Shown: in pieces, positions 53,181-61,316 of the stretch
Layout of the letters: every line of letters begins with the position of its first letter
Numbering within the stretch: position 1 is the first letter of the stretch
From: Magnolia sinica
Lineage: Eukaryota > Streptophyta > Magnoliopsida > Magnoliales > Magnoliaceae
Length of the DNA stretch: 64,000 nucleotides
NCBI RefSeq assembly: GCF_029962835.1
Contig: NC_080574.1
Span: forward strand, 20,062,001 to 20,126,000
Direction of reading: 5' to 3'
Made by a program: the position numbers and the translations under genes
The notes under the pieces: model-generated
Seen by the model: only the letters and a program-made list of their open reading frames with translations
What the model was told of the DNA's origin: nothing
Databases searched by the model: none

Positions 53181-56100
53181 TAGGTAACCACATTTTGGCT
53201 CAAACCCCTTATCTTCTACTCCTGTAACAAACTCAGCTGCCCTATGCATCATCCCATTCTTAAAGCAAACATTCATCATCGTTGTAAAAGTGAAAAGATC
53301 AGGCATGATCCCAACTCAAATTATCTGATCATACACATGAATCGCTACGCGGGCTTCACGGCTCCTAACCAAATTATTGAAGAGACTGTTATTGGATCTC
53401 AAAATAGGCCTCATCCACACCTCCCCATATTATGGAACATATAGAGTACATTCTTTGACATGCCATTTTCCACATATACCTCAAAAATGTTTTTAGTGGT
53501 GGGAGTTCAGTTCTCACTGTGTGGTTCACTTCAGCCGTCTATTTGTCTGGCTCATACCCTAAAATAATTTGGAAAAACTGAATGAACGGCTTGGCTACAA
53601 TCCATATATGACATTGGTCCCACGAAGCTCTTGGATTTGAGAGAGGTGAGTGGAATAGGGAGGAAATGGGGTGGGATTTGGAAGCCTAAGGGCCTGTTTG
53701 GTTAGTGGAGTTGAATAGTGTTGAATTGTATTAGATGGGATTAATATCATTATTTCACAATGATTGCATGTCTAGAAATACCATGGTATTGCAGCCATCT
53801 AATCCCATGTTTGGGATAATAATAATAAAATTACCACGGAAAACACCGGATTAAGCTAAATCATGTTTGGTGGACCATGAAATTTGTAATCAGCAGACCA
53901 AATTCACAACGGATGTCGTTCATTTGTACACGTATATAATCAGAATGTCACATGTAAATGGTGCATATGGATGGATGGCATGATTTAACGCATGCCTCAA
54001 TGTAGGGCCTACATTTGTAGTAGATTTCAAAAACCATGGAATTCATGCATGGGGATCAAATGCAATTTCATGGGACTAAATGCCATTCCATCCCACCTAA
54101 TCTTACCCTTTCTATCCTCTTCAAATGTTGGATGTAATTACACAGACCAAATGCAATTTCCTTCCACCTAATCCTATCAAATACCATGTGCTAAACACCC
54201 CCTAAGGGCCTAAACATGTTTCTGCATATTGTCATCTTGATCTTATGGGCGTGGGCTATGAACAAACCACACTTTGCTTTCGTTGATTTCGGGTAAAGGA
54301 AGAATCAAAAGTTTTAAGATATCTCAGAAATTTAGAGGGCTAATGACGCTGTGAACGATGCAAAAGGGGAAGGAAGAAAATGTTTTAGGAACCCATAATG
54401 TTTTAGCGAAATTTGCATCGAATACGAACTTATAAGATCTTAAGTAATAAAATTCAATCCTTCTAAGGAATTGTAATCCAACCATGCTAGGAACTACTTG
54501 GAATAAAAAAATATATACTAAAAATAATCTGATTTAATTATACAGGACGATTCCTGGCTCAGCCCGCCTCCTGCGAGCCAGTCCTTTCTTTCCCATGAGG
54601 GAAAGGATCACCAGAAGGAAAAGAAGGAGGCAATGGTTGCAAGGAAGGTCATCTTTCTTGGCTAAAGGTGGATTGGATATGAGGAAGAGATTTTGAAAAG
54701 GGGCTTGAAATTGAGTTTTAGGAAAGGGTTTGGGGAATGGCCTTTAGAAATGAGTTTTTGTGAACGGTTCTTAGGAGTGGGTTTTAAAAGCGGGTTTAAG
54801 AAAGGGATTTTAAGAATGGTCTTGGAGATAGGTTTTGAAAAATAGGATTTGAGAAGATGCAAATTTGAGAGAGTGGGTAGTGAGATTTGAGAAAAGTTGA
54901 AGAAATGGAGAAAGAGGAGATTTTTTTTTTTTGTAATGGGTTTTGAGAGTGACTGAGCGAATGGAGTGGGACTTGGGAATGAAGTGTGATGTTGGGTTTT
55001 GGGGAATGTATGTTGGAAATGGGTTTGGGTTGGATATGAGGAAAAAAAAAGAGATGGGAGTTAGTTGGAGAGAGTATGTTTGATGTTGGCTTTATGAATG
55101 GGATTTTGTGGATGGACTTAAGAACGGGGTTGAGAAAAAAAAATGGTTAAGGAAGGGTTTGGGAAGGTGGTTTGGAGGTGAGGAAGAGGAGATGGTGAGT
55201 TTGTAGGAGGAAAAGATGGATTTTGAAGAGATGGATTTGAAGATGGGAGAGTGAGGATGATGGAGTGGGAGTAGAGGGAAATGGGCTCTACATATCCCTA
55301 ATTTTTACAACGATTCTTATACTTTTAGTAACTGAAATATCTTTAAAATTTTTATAATAATTTATCATTAAGTTTAAAGACATCTCACAAAATTTCATCT
55401 CATTTGGAGTTGTAAATAAATTATTAAAATTCCAGGAGCAACAGCTGTCTGAAATTAATAATTTTTGAATAGTTGGTAAAACATCTTAATTTTAATTATA
55501 TTATAATTTTTATTTTATTTTATTCTTATTTTTATATAAAACTAGACTCATCAAGCTTCAATATGGCTTTTGAATCACCTAAATCGGAGTTATAACGAAG
55601 GAGATATGAATTTTTGAAATCAAGCTAAAATCTGTAGAAAACGGGCCACCCGGCCCGCTGTCGGGCGTTGGCAACATCCGCTGGGCGCGCCTTGCGACGA
55701 CCATATCTCGCAAACCGGGATGAGTTATTCGACGTGCCATATATGAATTTGAGGTAGGAAAAGCCGATCTACATAATGAGCCTACTTATTTCATGAGATT
55801 CCTCCTGGTTATGGGTCAAAATCTGATTTTTCTACAGTTTCACTAATTTTGGTAAATTTTCATTCACCTCTATGTCTTCATCTCCAAATGGGTTGGAATG
55901 ATTAATTTTGGTCTGATATTAGCTCATTTAGATTTGGACAGTGGTCTTGACCGTCTAATCTTTCGAATTTCGACTCGTTCCTAACAATACACTGAGGAAG
56001 TTTAAGAATAAAGTAATGACAGGTGAATATCTTAAGGAGATATTGGAAAGAGGGATTTCGATTTAGGCCTGTCTAGGTAAGGGCATTTAGTTGTATTAAA

Positions 56101-59100
56101 TAGGGTTGCAATGCTACTCCCAACTCAAGATTTGGGAATGGCATGTGTGGAATGGGTGTGGGACGAAATTCCAAATTAACTTCCTAGGCTTGCTAGATGA
56201 GCCTGGTGTTGAGAGGCGTGATGTGGAATTTCCAAATCTCATGATGATGGACTTTCCAAGTAAATTTCAGAAGGAAAATCTGAAATTTACCTCTAGTTGG
56301 GTACATTCCAACAGGTCATCATGGAATATGGGATGCGCTCATCCCATGGACTATACCCTATACTTACATTAATCGTTACTCTAACATTCATTTCACCCTA
56401 ATCCCACCTACTTCAGTTGGCCCCATGGGCCCTAGGAATTTGATGGACTAAACTAGCTAAATCTCCTACTCAATCATATCGAGTCTTACCATCAAGTTTT
56501 CAATTTCTTGCCCGGGAATGGGACGTGGCATTGTAAGACTCTCGGATCCCCCTCTCTAGCATTACTAATCCCTTTCTCGCTACCCATTCCTAATTAGAAG
56601 TCCTACCCTCCGTCTACAATTGTTGGTTCAGGGTTTGGGATGGTTCCTAGCGTTCTAAGTCCCTGTTGCGTCTTCAAATATGTATCCTCTCAAGTCAGCA
56701 GACGCGTTAGTGAGTTCATGACCCATGGCCCAAGGGATTCCAAACTATTGCTCTGATACCATCTTGTAACGCCCTGAAAATCGAGGGTCGTGCATACGCT
56801 CGACTCCCGAGTTCCTGGGGTCACTTATAATCGGTTTTCATTAATATGCGATTAATCCAGGTTTAAAGGCGCAGCATGGAATTACTTGAAATATGAAGCA
56901 CGATCACAACTAGTCTGCTGAAATGTAAATAGATTATTATATACATGTCCAAAAGGATATAAAAAGGGTCGCATCAGGCGTTGCCCAACAAAATCACAAA
57001 AGAAATATCATGTCCAAAAGAATAGGGCTGAGTACACAACTCAGCGATCTAAATCCTTTCTACTAGGCCGACGGGGAACCATCCATTAGCTGAAAGTAAG
57101 AGTACTCATCCTCCTCCTCGAAACTCGCATCACCAGGCTCCACGAAATCTGTATCACCTGCATCTATGAACGGGTCTGGTTGGTGTTTTAAAACACCATC
57201 CCAGAGTGGGAGTGAGTGATCAACTCAGTGGGTGCTATTAGTCTTAAGTTGTAACAAGCATCAATTATAATAAGAATTTAATGAAAAGCAATCAATCATA
57301 AACATCTATCTAGTCTTGTTAATACACATGCATGCAGGATGATATGATGTATGCCCTCGCCACAACACTCCCTCGTGCAACACCATCTAACGATCGCCAA
57401 TGCCAACACTCCTTCAGTGCGACCTCGACTGTCGAGTCGCCAACCTAGCTAATGTCATGCAATGATGATGTTAATTGGGTTTTTAGTTAAGTCCATTCAT
57501 CCAGCAGATTTGGGAATCTGATACACCCCACGTATCAAATCCCCTGAACTAGTTGCAAGGCCAAGACCCCCCAATGTGTGAGGCTGAGACCCCGCGATCT
57601 TTGACCCCGTCGGGTTTCCCCCATCCCCGACTTCAAGCACATGGGGGTGCTGAATGTGGGGTCGCTCACGGTCACTACGGGGAGGAGCGTCACCCCAGCG
57701 TAGGCCGACAGCTCTGACATAGTGTCCCATTCCACCATGCCCGACTCACGAGACTGTGGATCAATATTCCATCCGGTATCGATGGGCTACAACGGTGGTA
57801 GGGTGTTTCAGTTTCCATACATATGTGAGCAAACAAGGTTAACAAACCAGGTGGGTCAGACAGTGGACTAAACCGCACAAGCCCAGGCAAGTATGTGGCG
57901 AAACGACATTGGGTACAAGCGACCCATGTAGTCTAACTACTGCCGCCCACACGTACTCGCCCAAACCTATGGGTTTAGCCTCAAGGTGGTCCTACCAACG
58001 GAACCACCTTCGCTCTCCTCATGTTCCTGACCAACCCAAGGGTAAGAATAGTGACTCATAGCATGCCAACTACCAATGTAACATCAAACATATTTAACAC
58101 CATGTTCTCATGTTGCTCAACATACAATTCAAATTTCTCTAACAAGCAAACTATTAATATTATGAATAAAGTGTATGTGTGTGGTGTGGGTTGGTGAGGA
58201 ACTTAACACTTCCTCCATGTTGAGAAATCATGTACACAAGAGTAATGAAATCATACGTAATATGAAGCAAACAATGTATAAAAAATCAACACGGCATGAG
58301 CATATGATCATCCATACATCAAATCATGTGAGAAACATAAACGACATCATGAGAGAGCCAAACATATAAATCCATACCATTCCAACCAACATACAATTCC
58401 TAGGATTTCCCTAAGCTTTCAAATATAACATCCAAGCAATCAAAATCATTAATCTCATATTAAAATTGGTGCTAGGCTACCTAAGAACAATAGTCCGCAC
58501 CTTCGAATTCGTTGGAGGCTTGGGAACGACCTAGGAGCGGGGATTTTTGGGGTTGAACGGCGGGAATCCCTAAAGCAAGCATTTGTATGTTAGAATCCAT
58601 GTTAATCTCTCCTCAATACATGAATTTCAAGAAAAAAAAAAGGGACGAGGGATTTTACCTAGACGATCAACGGAGCGAATGTGTGGTTGTGGTGGAGGGT
58701 TTTCTTGGAGAAGAAGTGGAGAGTTGCAAGGTTGAGCTCCCTTGGGCCCCACCATCAACAACACCCTCCTTTACTCTCTTCTTCCTCTCTCTTTCTCCTC
58801 CTTTCTCCTCTTTCTCTTCTCCTTTTTCTCTCTTCTCTCTTTCCTTCTCTAGGGCAAAATCGTATGGGGAGAGAGAGAGCCCAAATGAGGCCCTTTTATA
58901 ATGCCAGATTTGGTGGAAATGGCCCCAAGTGTTGGGTTTTTACTATACTAGACCTATGGGAGGGTCTTTCTAGCCTCTAGGGCCCACTATGGGGTGTACA
59001 AGTCAATATACACCGTAGGATAGCTAGCCCTAATGATGATCTACGTATGGATATGATTGGCCCGCCATTTGGATGCACCGATCGACAGATATGATAAGAA

Positions 59101-61316
59101 GTCTGTTCAACGGTCACTGATAGTCGATCAGGGCCGCGGCTATACGGATATGAGCAGAGAAATATCCTTACTCCATGGGTAAAGTTTGGTCGCAAACCGA
59201 CGGTCCGAAATCCTCAACTTTGCATAAGAGTGGACGACTTAATTTACTTAAGTTCTAACTCCTTCCTTTAGGGTATTTGCACTTCTCATGCACTCGTCCT
59301 TTGGCTCAAGTTGTCTAGTTCTGGGAAGTATCTAGGTCTGATTCCCGCGATGGACGTCAAGCCCAATGAGACGGACATTATTCTATAGTTTTAGAACTAG
59401 TGTCCACCAACGAGCGGTCTAGAACTTGTTTGGATAACCGGGGCAGTTCTGGTGGCCCTCTGACCATGAAACTTATAGGATAGGTGCTCCATGGCCCGAT
59501 GAAGGGCCATGCAAAATTTGGAGATGATTATATATGGGGTTTGGTCGTACGGGTCTGATTCGCGATCAAAGGTCACCGTGCCACGACCGGGACCCAGATT
59601 TTATGGGCGGGCGTAGAAAAATATATTAGACCCTCATCGTAAATTATAAAGAAATCTGACGGTTGAAATGTCTCACATCTCAGTTTTTATTTACACGTGC
59701 CAGATTTCAACTTTGGCATTGGTGGGGCGCATCTGGTAAGTGTCAGATTCCACTTCTGGGTGTCCACTGGGTCCGTGGTCCGCGATGGTCCCTAAGCCCA
59801 GTGAGATCTATGCTCCCTTGAATTTTTATAATTTTCTGACCTTCCCATGTTACGGTATAGCCCGCACGGGCTGCTGCCAAGTGTAAATGGTCATTTGGCT
59901 TGACGGCCCGCACTGTTCTGGTTGGGCAGGACGTTACACTACACCTGATGTTTAAGTGATCGGGCGGATTCATTGGCTTCCTACGGTTGATTAATCGGAT
60001 TTGTGCGGTTCTTTACTGGCTTCACCCCTGTATAGACTAACATTAAGTGTTATTGATCATTTAAGTGATATAATAAGTTAATTAATAAAAAAAAAAAAAA
60101 ATTCAAGGATTTTTGGAAATTCAAAACAGTGAAAATTCAGGATGTTACAGTGAGCAAGCAAAGTAAGGTCATGGACGGGCGGTTGTCAGGCAACCTCGCT
60201 AAACACAAAGTAATGTCATTGAGCAGTTGGCTAGACAAAATAGCAAGGAACACGCTCACACATGATTCCCAAAATGATGAAGCCCTACACTGCACCTATC
60301 CATTAGGAGAATTTGCGAACAGTTGATGCCTAGAGCATGCAGTGGTAGACTCATCATTTCTTCATTTTCTTAAAATTTCTCGACTGGGAAACACCCAATT
60401 CAACCAACACCAGTAAAGTGAGCCCACTCTTCCATCAGCAGTAACGTATCTTTGAAGCCCGAATACAGAGTAGTGAATACTTTTTAAGGAATAGTGAAAT
60501 AAAAAACAATAACGGAATAAGATTAACATATCATCTGATCATTATTTCATCATGCATCTTTGGTTGCCTCAAATGGGTATTGGCCAATTCAATAAATATG
60601 GATAAATGAAGCCTAATTTCCCCTAAGGGCCTGTTTGGGCACCACCCAAAAATGATTTCATGTCATTTTAATTAATAGTGATTATGTATTAGATTTTAAT
60701 TAACGAGACGAACTAATTTTCAAGTGGCACACAAACATGCCCTGGAGGCATGATAGGACGCTTGATCAAAAGAGCAGAGTTTTTCATCTGATCCAGTATC
60801 CAATAACATGATAGTTGACCTGGTCGGCCCAATTACGGGACGCTCCATGCTACAATATCACACGTATCAAATGATCCCATCCAACCGATTGAAAGGCGCA
60901 GTTAGTCACAACCAATGGCCTCCATTTAAGGAGGCCCAATCAGACAGTTAGGATCATCTGATAAGAGAGAATTCTAGGGCATCAAGCATCCAATGCAGGT
61001 GAGATCATATGAATGACTTGGATCACCAGAAGGCTTAGAAAGCAGAGAAAACACTAGATAGAACATAGTAAATTCCCCTACTAGTAAATGAATTTCTAGG
61101 CGGCAATGCAGAAAGAAATAAACCCCAAGAACACTCACTGGGGTGAAGGACCGTGTGCAAGACACCAAGCAAGAGAAGCGTGTTGCCGCTGCTGAGAATA
61201 CCTCCCCTCAGCCGTATGTTGGTGACTGCCAGCTGAAGCTCATGTTCTTTGAGTTCCTTGGTGGCATCAAATGCAATGACGACATGGGATTGCAGCGGAG
61301 GGAAATTATTATCCAT
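16760..61316 (-). CDS. UspA-domain / protein kinase fusion (RLCK, 'SELMODRAFT_444075-like'), 10 exons
   Basis: The spliced CDS is exons 61316-61139, 49801-49665, 46723-46626, 28481-28138, 27565-27113, 26915-26755, 24497-24424, 24338-24191, 23661-23512 and 16846-16760. It totals 1830 nt, 609 residues plus TAG, with intron phases 1,0,2,1,1,0,2,0,0 and every intron GT-AG. Residues about 9-155 look like a UspA (adenine-nucleotide alpha-hydrolase) fold, starting [11 protein letters not shown]. Residues about 160-285 are a Ser-rich linker. Residues about 305-590 are a protein kinase: Gly-rich loop GEGGFG 324-329, Lys345, alpha-C Glu361, HRD 440-442, Asn447, DFG 460-462, APE 485-487. No signal peptide or membrane helix is visible, so a cytosolic kinase or scaffold is inferred. 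The start was chosen because it immediately precedes the Usp beta-strand; the frame stays open upstream to 61493, so a longer N-terminus is possible. The family's 'inactive' label is not supported by this sequence: all core catalytic residues are present. Substrate and pathway are unknown. Confidence 0.93.
17407..17476 (+). mobile_element. 5'-truncated SINE
   Basis: A tRNA-like B box (gggttcgagtaccc) is followed by an A-run. It is bounded by the perfect 8-bp duplication GTTCCAAT at 17399-17406 and 17477-17484. The word 'tttcaacac' is shared with the fuller SINE at 62996. It lies in intron 9. Confidence 0.55.
17547..17749 (+). repeat. 5' LTR of element 1
   Basis: It starts TGTTAGACAG and ends TTTACA. 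It contains tataaata at 17602-17609 and a second tataaat at about 17657. The same start occurs in the truncated relative at 39544. Confidence 0.93.
17762..18276 (+). repeat. C-rich leader of element 1 with degenerate repeats
   Basis: The untranslated leader between PBS and gag contains many versions of 'gcacgcccctgct' and 'tcagatccgac'. The open frame across it is a by-product of low T/A content. Element 4 has a comparable leader. Confidence 0.7.
18277..22385 (+). pseudogene. Element 1 gag-pol, broken
   Basis: Gag starts at 18277 ([20 protein letters not shown]) with a TGA in frame at 18475-18477. A CCHC knuckle CX2CX4HX4C lies at 18970-19011, and a second knuckle is split by a stop. The protease motif reads DFSA in place of D-S/T-G-A (19297 on). 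Integrase continues to about 20215, where an extra G in 'aatgggggtggctgaa' shifts the frame; its first catalytic Asp is Asn (HTNVWGP). Reverse transcriptase has several stops but YVDD is kept at 21435-21446. RNase H runs from 21729 to 22385. Not functional. Confidence 0.93.
22398..22600 (+). repeat. 3' LTR of element 1
   Basis: It is the same length as the 5' LTR (203 bp), preceded by the polypurine tract and followed by TSD GCTGC. Confidence 0.93.
22601..23511 (-). other. Original intron 9 sequence
   Basis: AT-rich unique-looking intron between the element 1 TSD and exon 9. No feature is recognised. The rest of the intron is 16847-17541. Confidence 0.6.
23512..23661 (-). CDS. Kinase gene exon 9 (residues 532-581)
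   Basis: The acceptor ...TTTTAG precedes 23661 and the donor GTAACT starts at 23511. It encodes [36 protein letters not shown] (subdomain XI Arg included). Read-through would stop after three codons, but the family continues with VVRLLEGE, which is found at 16846. The true continuation therefore lies beyond copia element 1. Confidence 0.92.
24191..24338 (-). CDS. Kinase gene exon 8 (residues 482-531)
   Basis: The acceptor ...TTGTACAG lies at the end of an 85-bp intron. The exon encodes [20 protein letters not shown] then [13 protein letters not shown] (subdomains VIII-IX) and a Gln/Glu-rich loop, ending LLQW. The donor GTATGA starts at 24190. Confidence 0.93.
24424..24497 (-). CDS. Kinase gene exon 7 (residues 458-481, DFG and activation segment)
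   Basis: This 74-nt exon has acceptor ...CAACAG and donor GTGATT at 24423. It encodes [20 protein letters not shown] and LGTL, so the Mg-binding DFG is intact. The phase-2 split codon gives Gly before YLAPEY in exon 8. Confidence 0.92.
24498..26754 (-). other. Intron 6, repeat remnants
   Basis: It contains a degenerate repeat rich in 'gactcagtcgag'/'gagttgagtcaagt' words at about 25800-26360, resembling the sequence flanking element 3. 'gtggcccacctgac'-type words occur at about 24815. No coding sequence. Confidence 0.6.
26755..26915 (-). CDS. Kinase gene exon 6 (residues 404-457, catalytic loop)
   Basis: The acceptor ...GATTAG precedes 26915 and the donor GTAAAT starts at 26754. It encodes [18 protein letters not shown], then FLHEECRGG and the catalytic loop [13 protein letters not shown], ending VPM in phase 0. 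Confidence 0.94.
27113..27565 (-). CDS. Kinase gene exon 5 (residues 253-403, kinase N-lobe)
   Basis: The acceptor ...GGCCAG precedes 27565 and the donor GTAAGT starts at 27112. It carries the family signature CAGCGLRT at 288-295, then [14 protein letters not shown], the glycine loop [13 protein letters not shown], the ATP-lysine in [10 protein letters not shown], the alpha-C Glu in EFHSEI, and the hinge [10 protein letters not shown]. The upstream linker is Ser/Asp-rich. Confidence 0.94.
27763..27805. repeat. (AAT)n microsatellite in intron 4
   Basis: About 14 uninterrupted ATA/AAT units within the 572-bp intron 4. Confidence 0.95.
28138..28481 (-). CDS. Kinase gene exon 4 (residues 138-252, Usp end and Ser-rich linker)
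   Basis: The acceptor ...TTAATAG precedes 28481 and the donor GTGAGG starts at 28137. It opens [19 protein letters not shown] (the last Usp segment). It continues into a variable linker with a run of seven serines ([16 protein letters not shown]) and ends phase 1. Exon 3 lies 18.1 kb away across the nested retrotransposon block. Confidence 0.9.
28482..28999 (-). other. Intron 3, segment adjoining exon 4
   Basis: Holds the left part of an older 'ctcgactcg'-rich repeat at about 28620-28930. Its continuation lies at about 41580-41800, so element 3 landed in pre-existing repeat DNA. Confidence 0.55.
29000..29944 (-). repeat. 3' LTR of element 3
   Basis: 945 bp. The terminal CA on the plus strand is mutated to TA (ttcaata versus ttcaaca in the partner). 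The minus-strand TATA-type sequence lies at 29375-29384. It carries an extra GC-rich stretch at about 29570-29750 relative to the 5' LTR. Confidence 0.92.
30446..30959 (-). pseudogene. Element 3 RNase H, distal part
   Basis: Minus-strand frame with [19 protein letters not shown], then [20 protein letters not shown] and [20 protein letters not shown]. The upstream half (FPILEG) is at about 36376-36540 on the far side of element 2, so RNase H was cut between FPILE and GYSDAN. Confidence 0.9.
30965..31683 (+). repeat. 5' LTR of element 2
   Basis: Starts TGATGGGATTTCC and ends CCAACA. The TATA box tataaata is at 31213-31220. Four 14-bp near-palindromes of the CTCGACTAGTCGAG type lie 190-120 bp upstream of it. 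A (GA)n tract is at about 31311-31340. Confidence 0.92.
31006..31126 (+). promoter_or_regulatory. Cluster of palindromic CTCGAcyrGTCGAG motifs in the element 2 U3
   Basis: Copies are at 31006-31019, 31027-31040, 31092-31105 and 31113-31126. The last two are perfect CTCGACTAGTCGAG palindromes. The 3' LTR repeats the arrangement at 35710, 35731, 35787 and 35808. The position upstream of tataaata suggests transcription-factor sites; that function is inferred. Confidence 0.6.
31758..35560 (+). pseudogene. Element 2 gag-pol, broken
   Basis: Gag 31758-32369 ([20 protein letters not shown]). A stop at 32367 precedes a CCHC knuckle whose first Cys is Tyr ([14 protein letters not shown]). A second stop at 32577 abuts the protease motif [12 protein letters not shown]. 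Integrase is nearly complete: HHCC with HRRLGH and CIGC, and catalytic residues in [15 protein letters not shown] and GVAERMN, with a stop at 33411. RT starts near 34135, is shifted near 34365, and keeps YVDD at 34677-34688. RNase H is 35007-35429 plus decayed tail. Confidence 0.93.
35669..36370 (+). repeat. 3' LTR of element 2
   Basis: Tataaata lies at 35908-35915. Four copies of the 14-bp palindrome-type motif are present. Visible substitutions and small indels relative to the 5' LTR show it is not a very recent insertion. Confidence 0.92.
39544..40393 (+). mobile_element. Truncated copia element 4 (relative of element 1) nested in element 3
   Basis: An LTR of 173 bp (39544-39716) starts TGTTAGACAG and shares gttgtctcaaatac with element 1. 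The PBS-like TGGTATTAAAGC is at 39717-39728. A C-rich leader follows, then a gag start at 40345 ([16 protein letters not shown]). It stops abruptly about 16 codons into gag, where element 3 gag resumes. The rest of the element and its 3' LTR are deleted. Confidence 0.85.
39775..40264 (+). repeat. Degenerate C-rich repeats in the element 4 leader
   Basis: Repeated 'cgtccggccaccatccct' variants every 20-25 bp at 39775-39990, followed by 'cagatccagatc' variants to 40264. No protein domain. It parallels the leader of element 1. Confidence 0.7.
40609..41445 (-). repeat. 5' LTR of element 3
   Basis: 837 bp, TG..CA ends. TATA-type sequence on the minus strand at 40985-40994 (tatataaagg). A C-rich segment with cacacg/gtgcgag words is present. 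It is about 108 bp shorter than its partner because of indels. Confidence 0.92.
41451..42006 (-). other. Intron 3 between elements 3 and 5
   Basis: Contains a 32-bp direct duplication 'actccttttaacttttacctaaaa' type at about 41551 and 41587, and the right part of the older repeat disrupted by element 3. No coding sequence. Confidence 0.55.
43330..43560. repeat. Imperfect tandem duplication, about 118-bp period, inside element 5
   Basis: The segment from about 43337 (ttgtttatattggatagttgg) recurs from about 43455 (ttgtttatattggacaattgg), including 'cttatgattgtgttgggca'. Shorter related words extend upstream to 43180. Confidence 0.75.
43590..45746 (+). mobile_element. Solo LTR (probably Ty3/gypsy) inside element 5
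   Basis: 2157 bp, starting TGTTGAGGGTCAAG and ending GGGGTTGTGAACA, with perfect TSD TTGTT at 43585-43589 and 45747-45751. The terminal stretch 'cctgtggattcgacctcgg' is typical of plant gypsy LTR 3' ends. A tataaaagga box lies at 44841-44850. No internal domain, so it is a product of LTR-LTR recombination. Confidence 0.87.
46626..46723 (-). CDS. Kinase gene exon 3 (residues 106-137)
   Basis: This short exon is too small for a simple ORF scan. The acceptor ...AATTAG precedes 46723 and the donor GTACTT starts at 46625. It encodes [18 protein letters not shown] then [10 protein letters not shown] and ends in phase 2. It is the central Usp-like strand ([10 protein letters not shown]). A retroelement LTR begins only about 295 bp downstream in the transcript sense. 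Confidence 0.9.
46724..49664 (-). other. Intron 2, repeat-rich
   Basis: Contains a (GA)n/(GAGT)n compound microsatellite at 47116-47199, three copies of 'gattgcaaaaggttcctaatgtca' words at about 48013, 48097 and 48189, and a multi-unit repeat at 48790-49390. (AT)n tracts lie at 49441-49470 and 49482-49506, separated by a duplicated 'gtattttgtatatt'. No exon was found in it. Confidence 0.7.
48790..49390. repeat. Diverged multi-unit repeat array ('gtggcccacttgag' family)
   Basis: Three related units, each containing 'aactatttcccttggtgtggcccac' and then 'ggcctaac', lie at about 48955, 49111 and 49253 (spacing about 156 and 142 bp). The ends carry 'gggccccaccgtgagtg' and 'cacatcatggtggggcc', which are roughly inverted, so the whole may be one MITE. 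Confidence 0.6.
49665..49801 (-). CDS. Kinase gene exon 2 (residues 60-105)
   Basis: The acceptor ...TTCAG lies just before 49801 and the donor GTAATA starts at 49664. The exon encodes [14 protein letters not shown], the acidic/amphipathic [17 protein letters not shown] and ends EQCKDEG (phase 0). It continues the Usp-like domain. The flanking intron 2 is 2.9 kb of repeats. Confidence 0.92.
50207..51963 (-). repeat. 3' LTR of element 6, internally deleted
   Basis: 1757 bp. TGTAACG joins directly to cgttggaggc, whereas the partner has about 1.74 kb between these words. It retains a stretch of about 127 bp (about 51606-51732) that the partner lacks. The minus-strand TATA box tataaaaggg is at 50590-50581. 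Confidence 0.87.
51964..56764 (-). other. Element 6 internal region, no coding domain
   Basis: 4.8 kb without a recognisable gag, protease, RT or integrase. It contains an (AT)n tract at 53149-53176, a Tourist-like MITE, and a purine/T-rich low-complexity block at 54600-55270 (tgggttttgag-like words). A GC-rich patch at 55636-55700 includes gggcgcgcc. This is typical of LARDs. Confidence 0.7.
53692..54202. mobile_element. Tourist/PIF-Harbinger-like MITE inside element 6
   Basis: 511 bp. The left end GGGCCTGTTTGG pairs with the inverse of the right end ...CTAAACACCCCC. TAA occurs on both sides (53689-53691, 54203-54205). 'ggattaat'/'taatcccat' sub-terminal words. Non-coding. Confidence 0.75.
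56765..60149 (-). repeat. 5' LTR of element 6
   Basis: 3385 bp. In element sense it starts TGTAACATCCTGAATTTTC and ends GATTTTCAGGGCGTTACA. The minus-strand TATA box is at 58900-58891. It lost about 127 bp near 59912 between short 'cact' words that are present twice in the partner. Confidence 0.87.
60155..61138 (-). other. Intron 1 sequence next to exon 1
   Basis: Mostly unique-looking intron. A small inverted-repeat unit at about 60627-60746 (gggcctgtttgggcacc ... ggcacacaaacatgccct) looks like a short Tourist-type MITE, with no clear TSD. Confidence 0.5.
61139..61316 (-). CDS. Kinase gene exon 1 (residues 1-59, start codon)
   Basis: ATG is at 61316-61314. The exon encodes [20 protein letters not shown] and the first Usp strand and helix, then [13 protein letters not shown]. 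The donor GTGAGT begins at 61138 (phase 1). The split codon becomes Met60 with exon 2, giving LHP-MGYL, a junction typical of this family. The next exon is 11.3 kb away. Confidence 0.9.

Larger units (their letters stand above)
50207..60149 (-). mobile_element. Large non-autonomous LTR element 6 (LARD-like), in intron 1
   Basis: The ends TGTAACG (50207) and GTTACA (60149) are flanked by perfect TSD GTGAG (50202-50206, 60150-60154). On the minus strand a purine tract (aaggggggtagat) abuts the LTR at 51964-51976, and the PBS TGGTATCAGAGC (plus 56750-56761) lies 3 bp from the other LTR. The 4.8-kb interior shows no gag or pol domain. Orientation is the same as the host gene. The TGTAAC start and iMet primer recall Tekay/Del chromoviruses; the lineage is a guess. 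Confidence 0.87.

Noticed and set aside
51964..56764. Gypsy gag-pol inside element 6
   Set aside because: No protease, RT, RNase H or integrase motif could be read in any frame.
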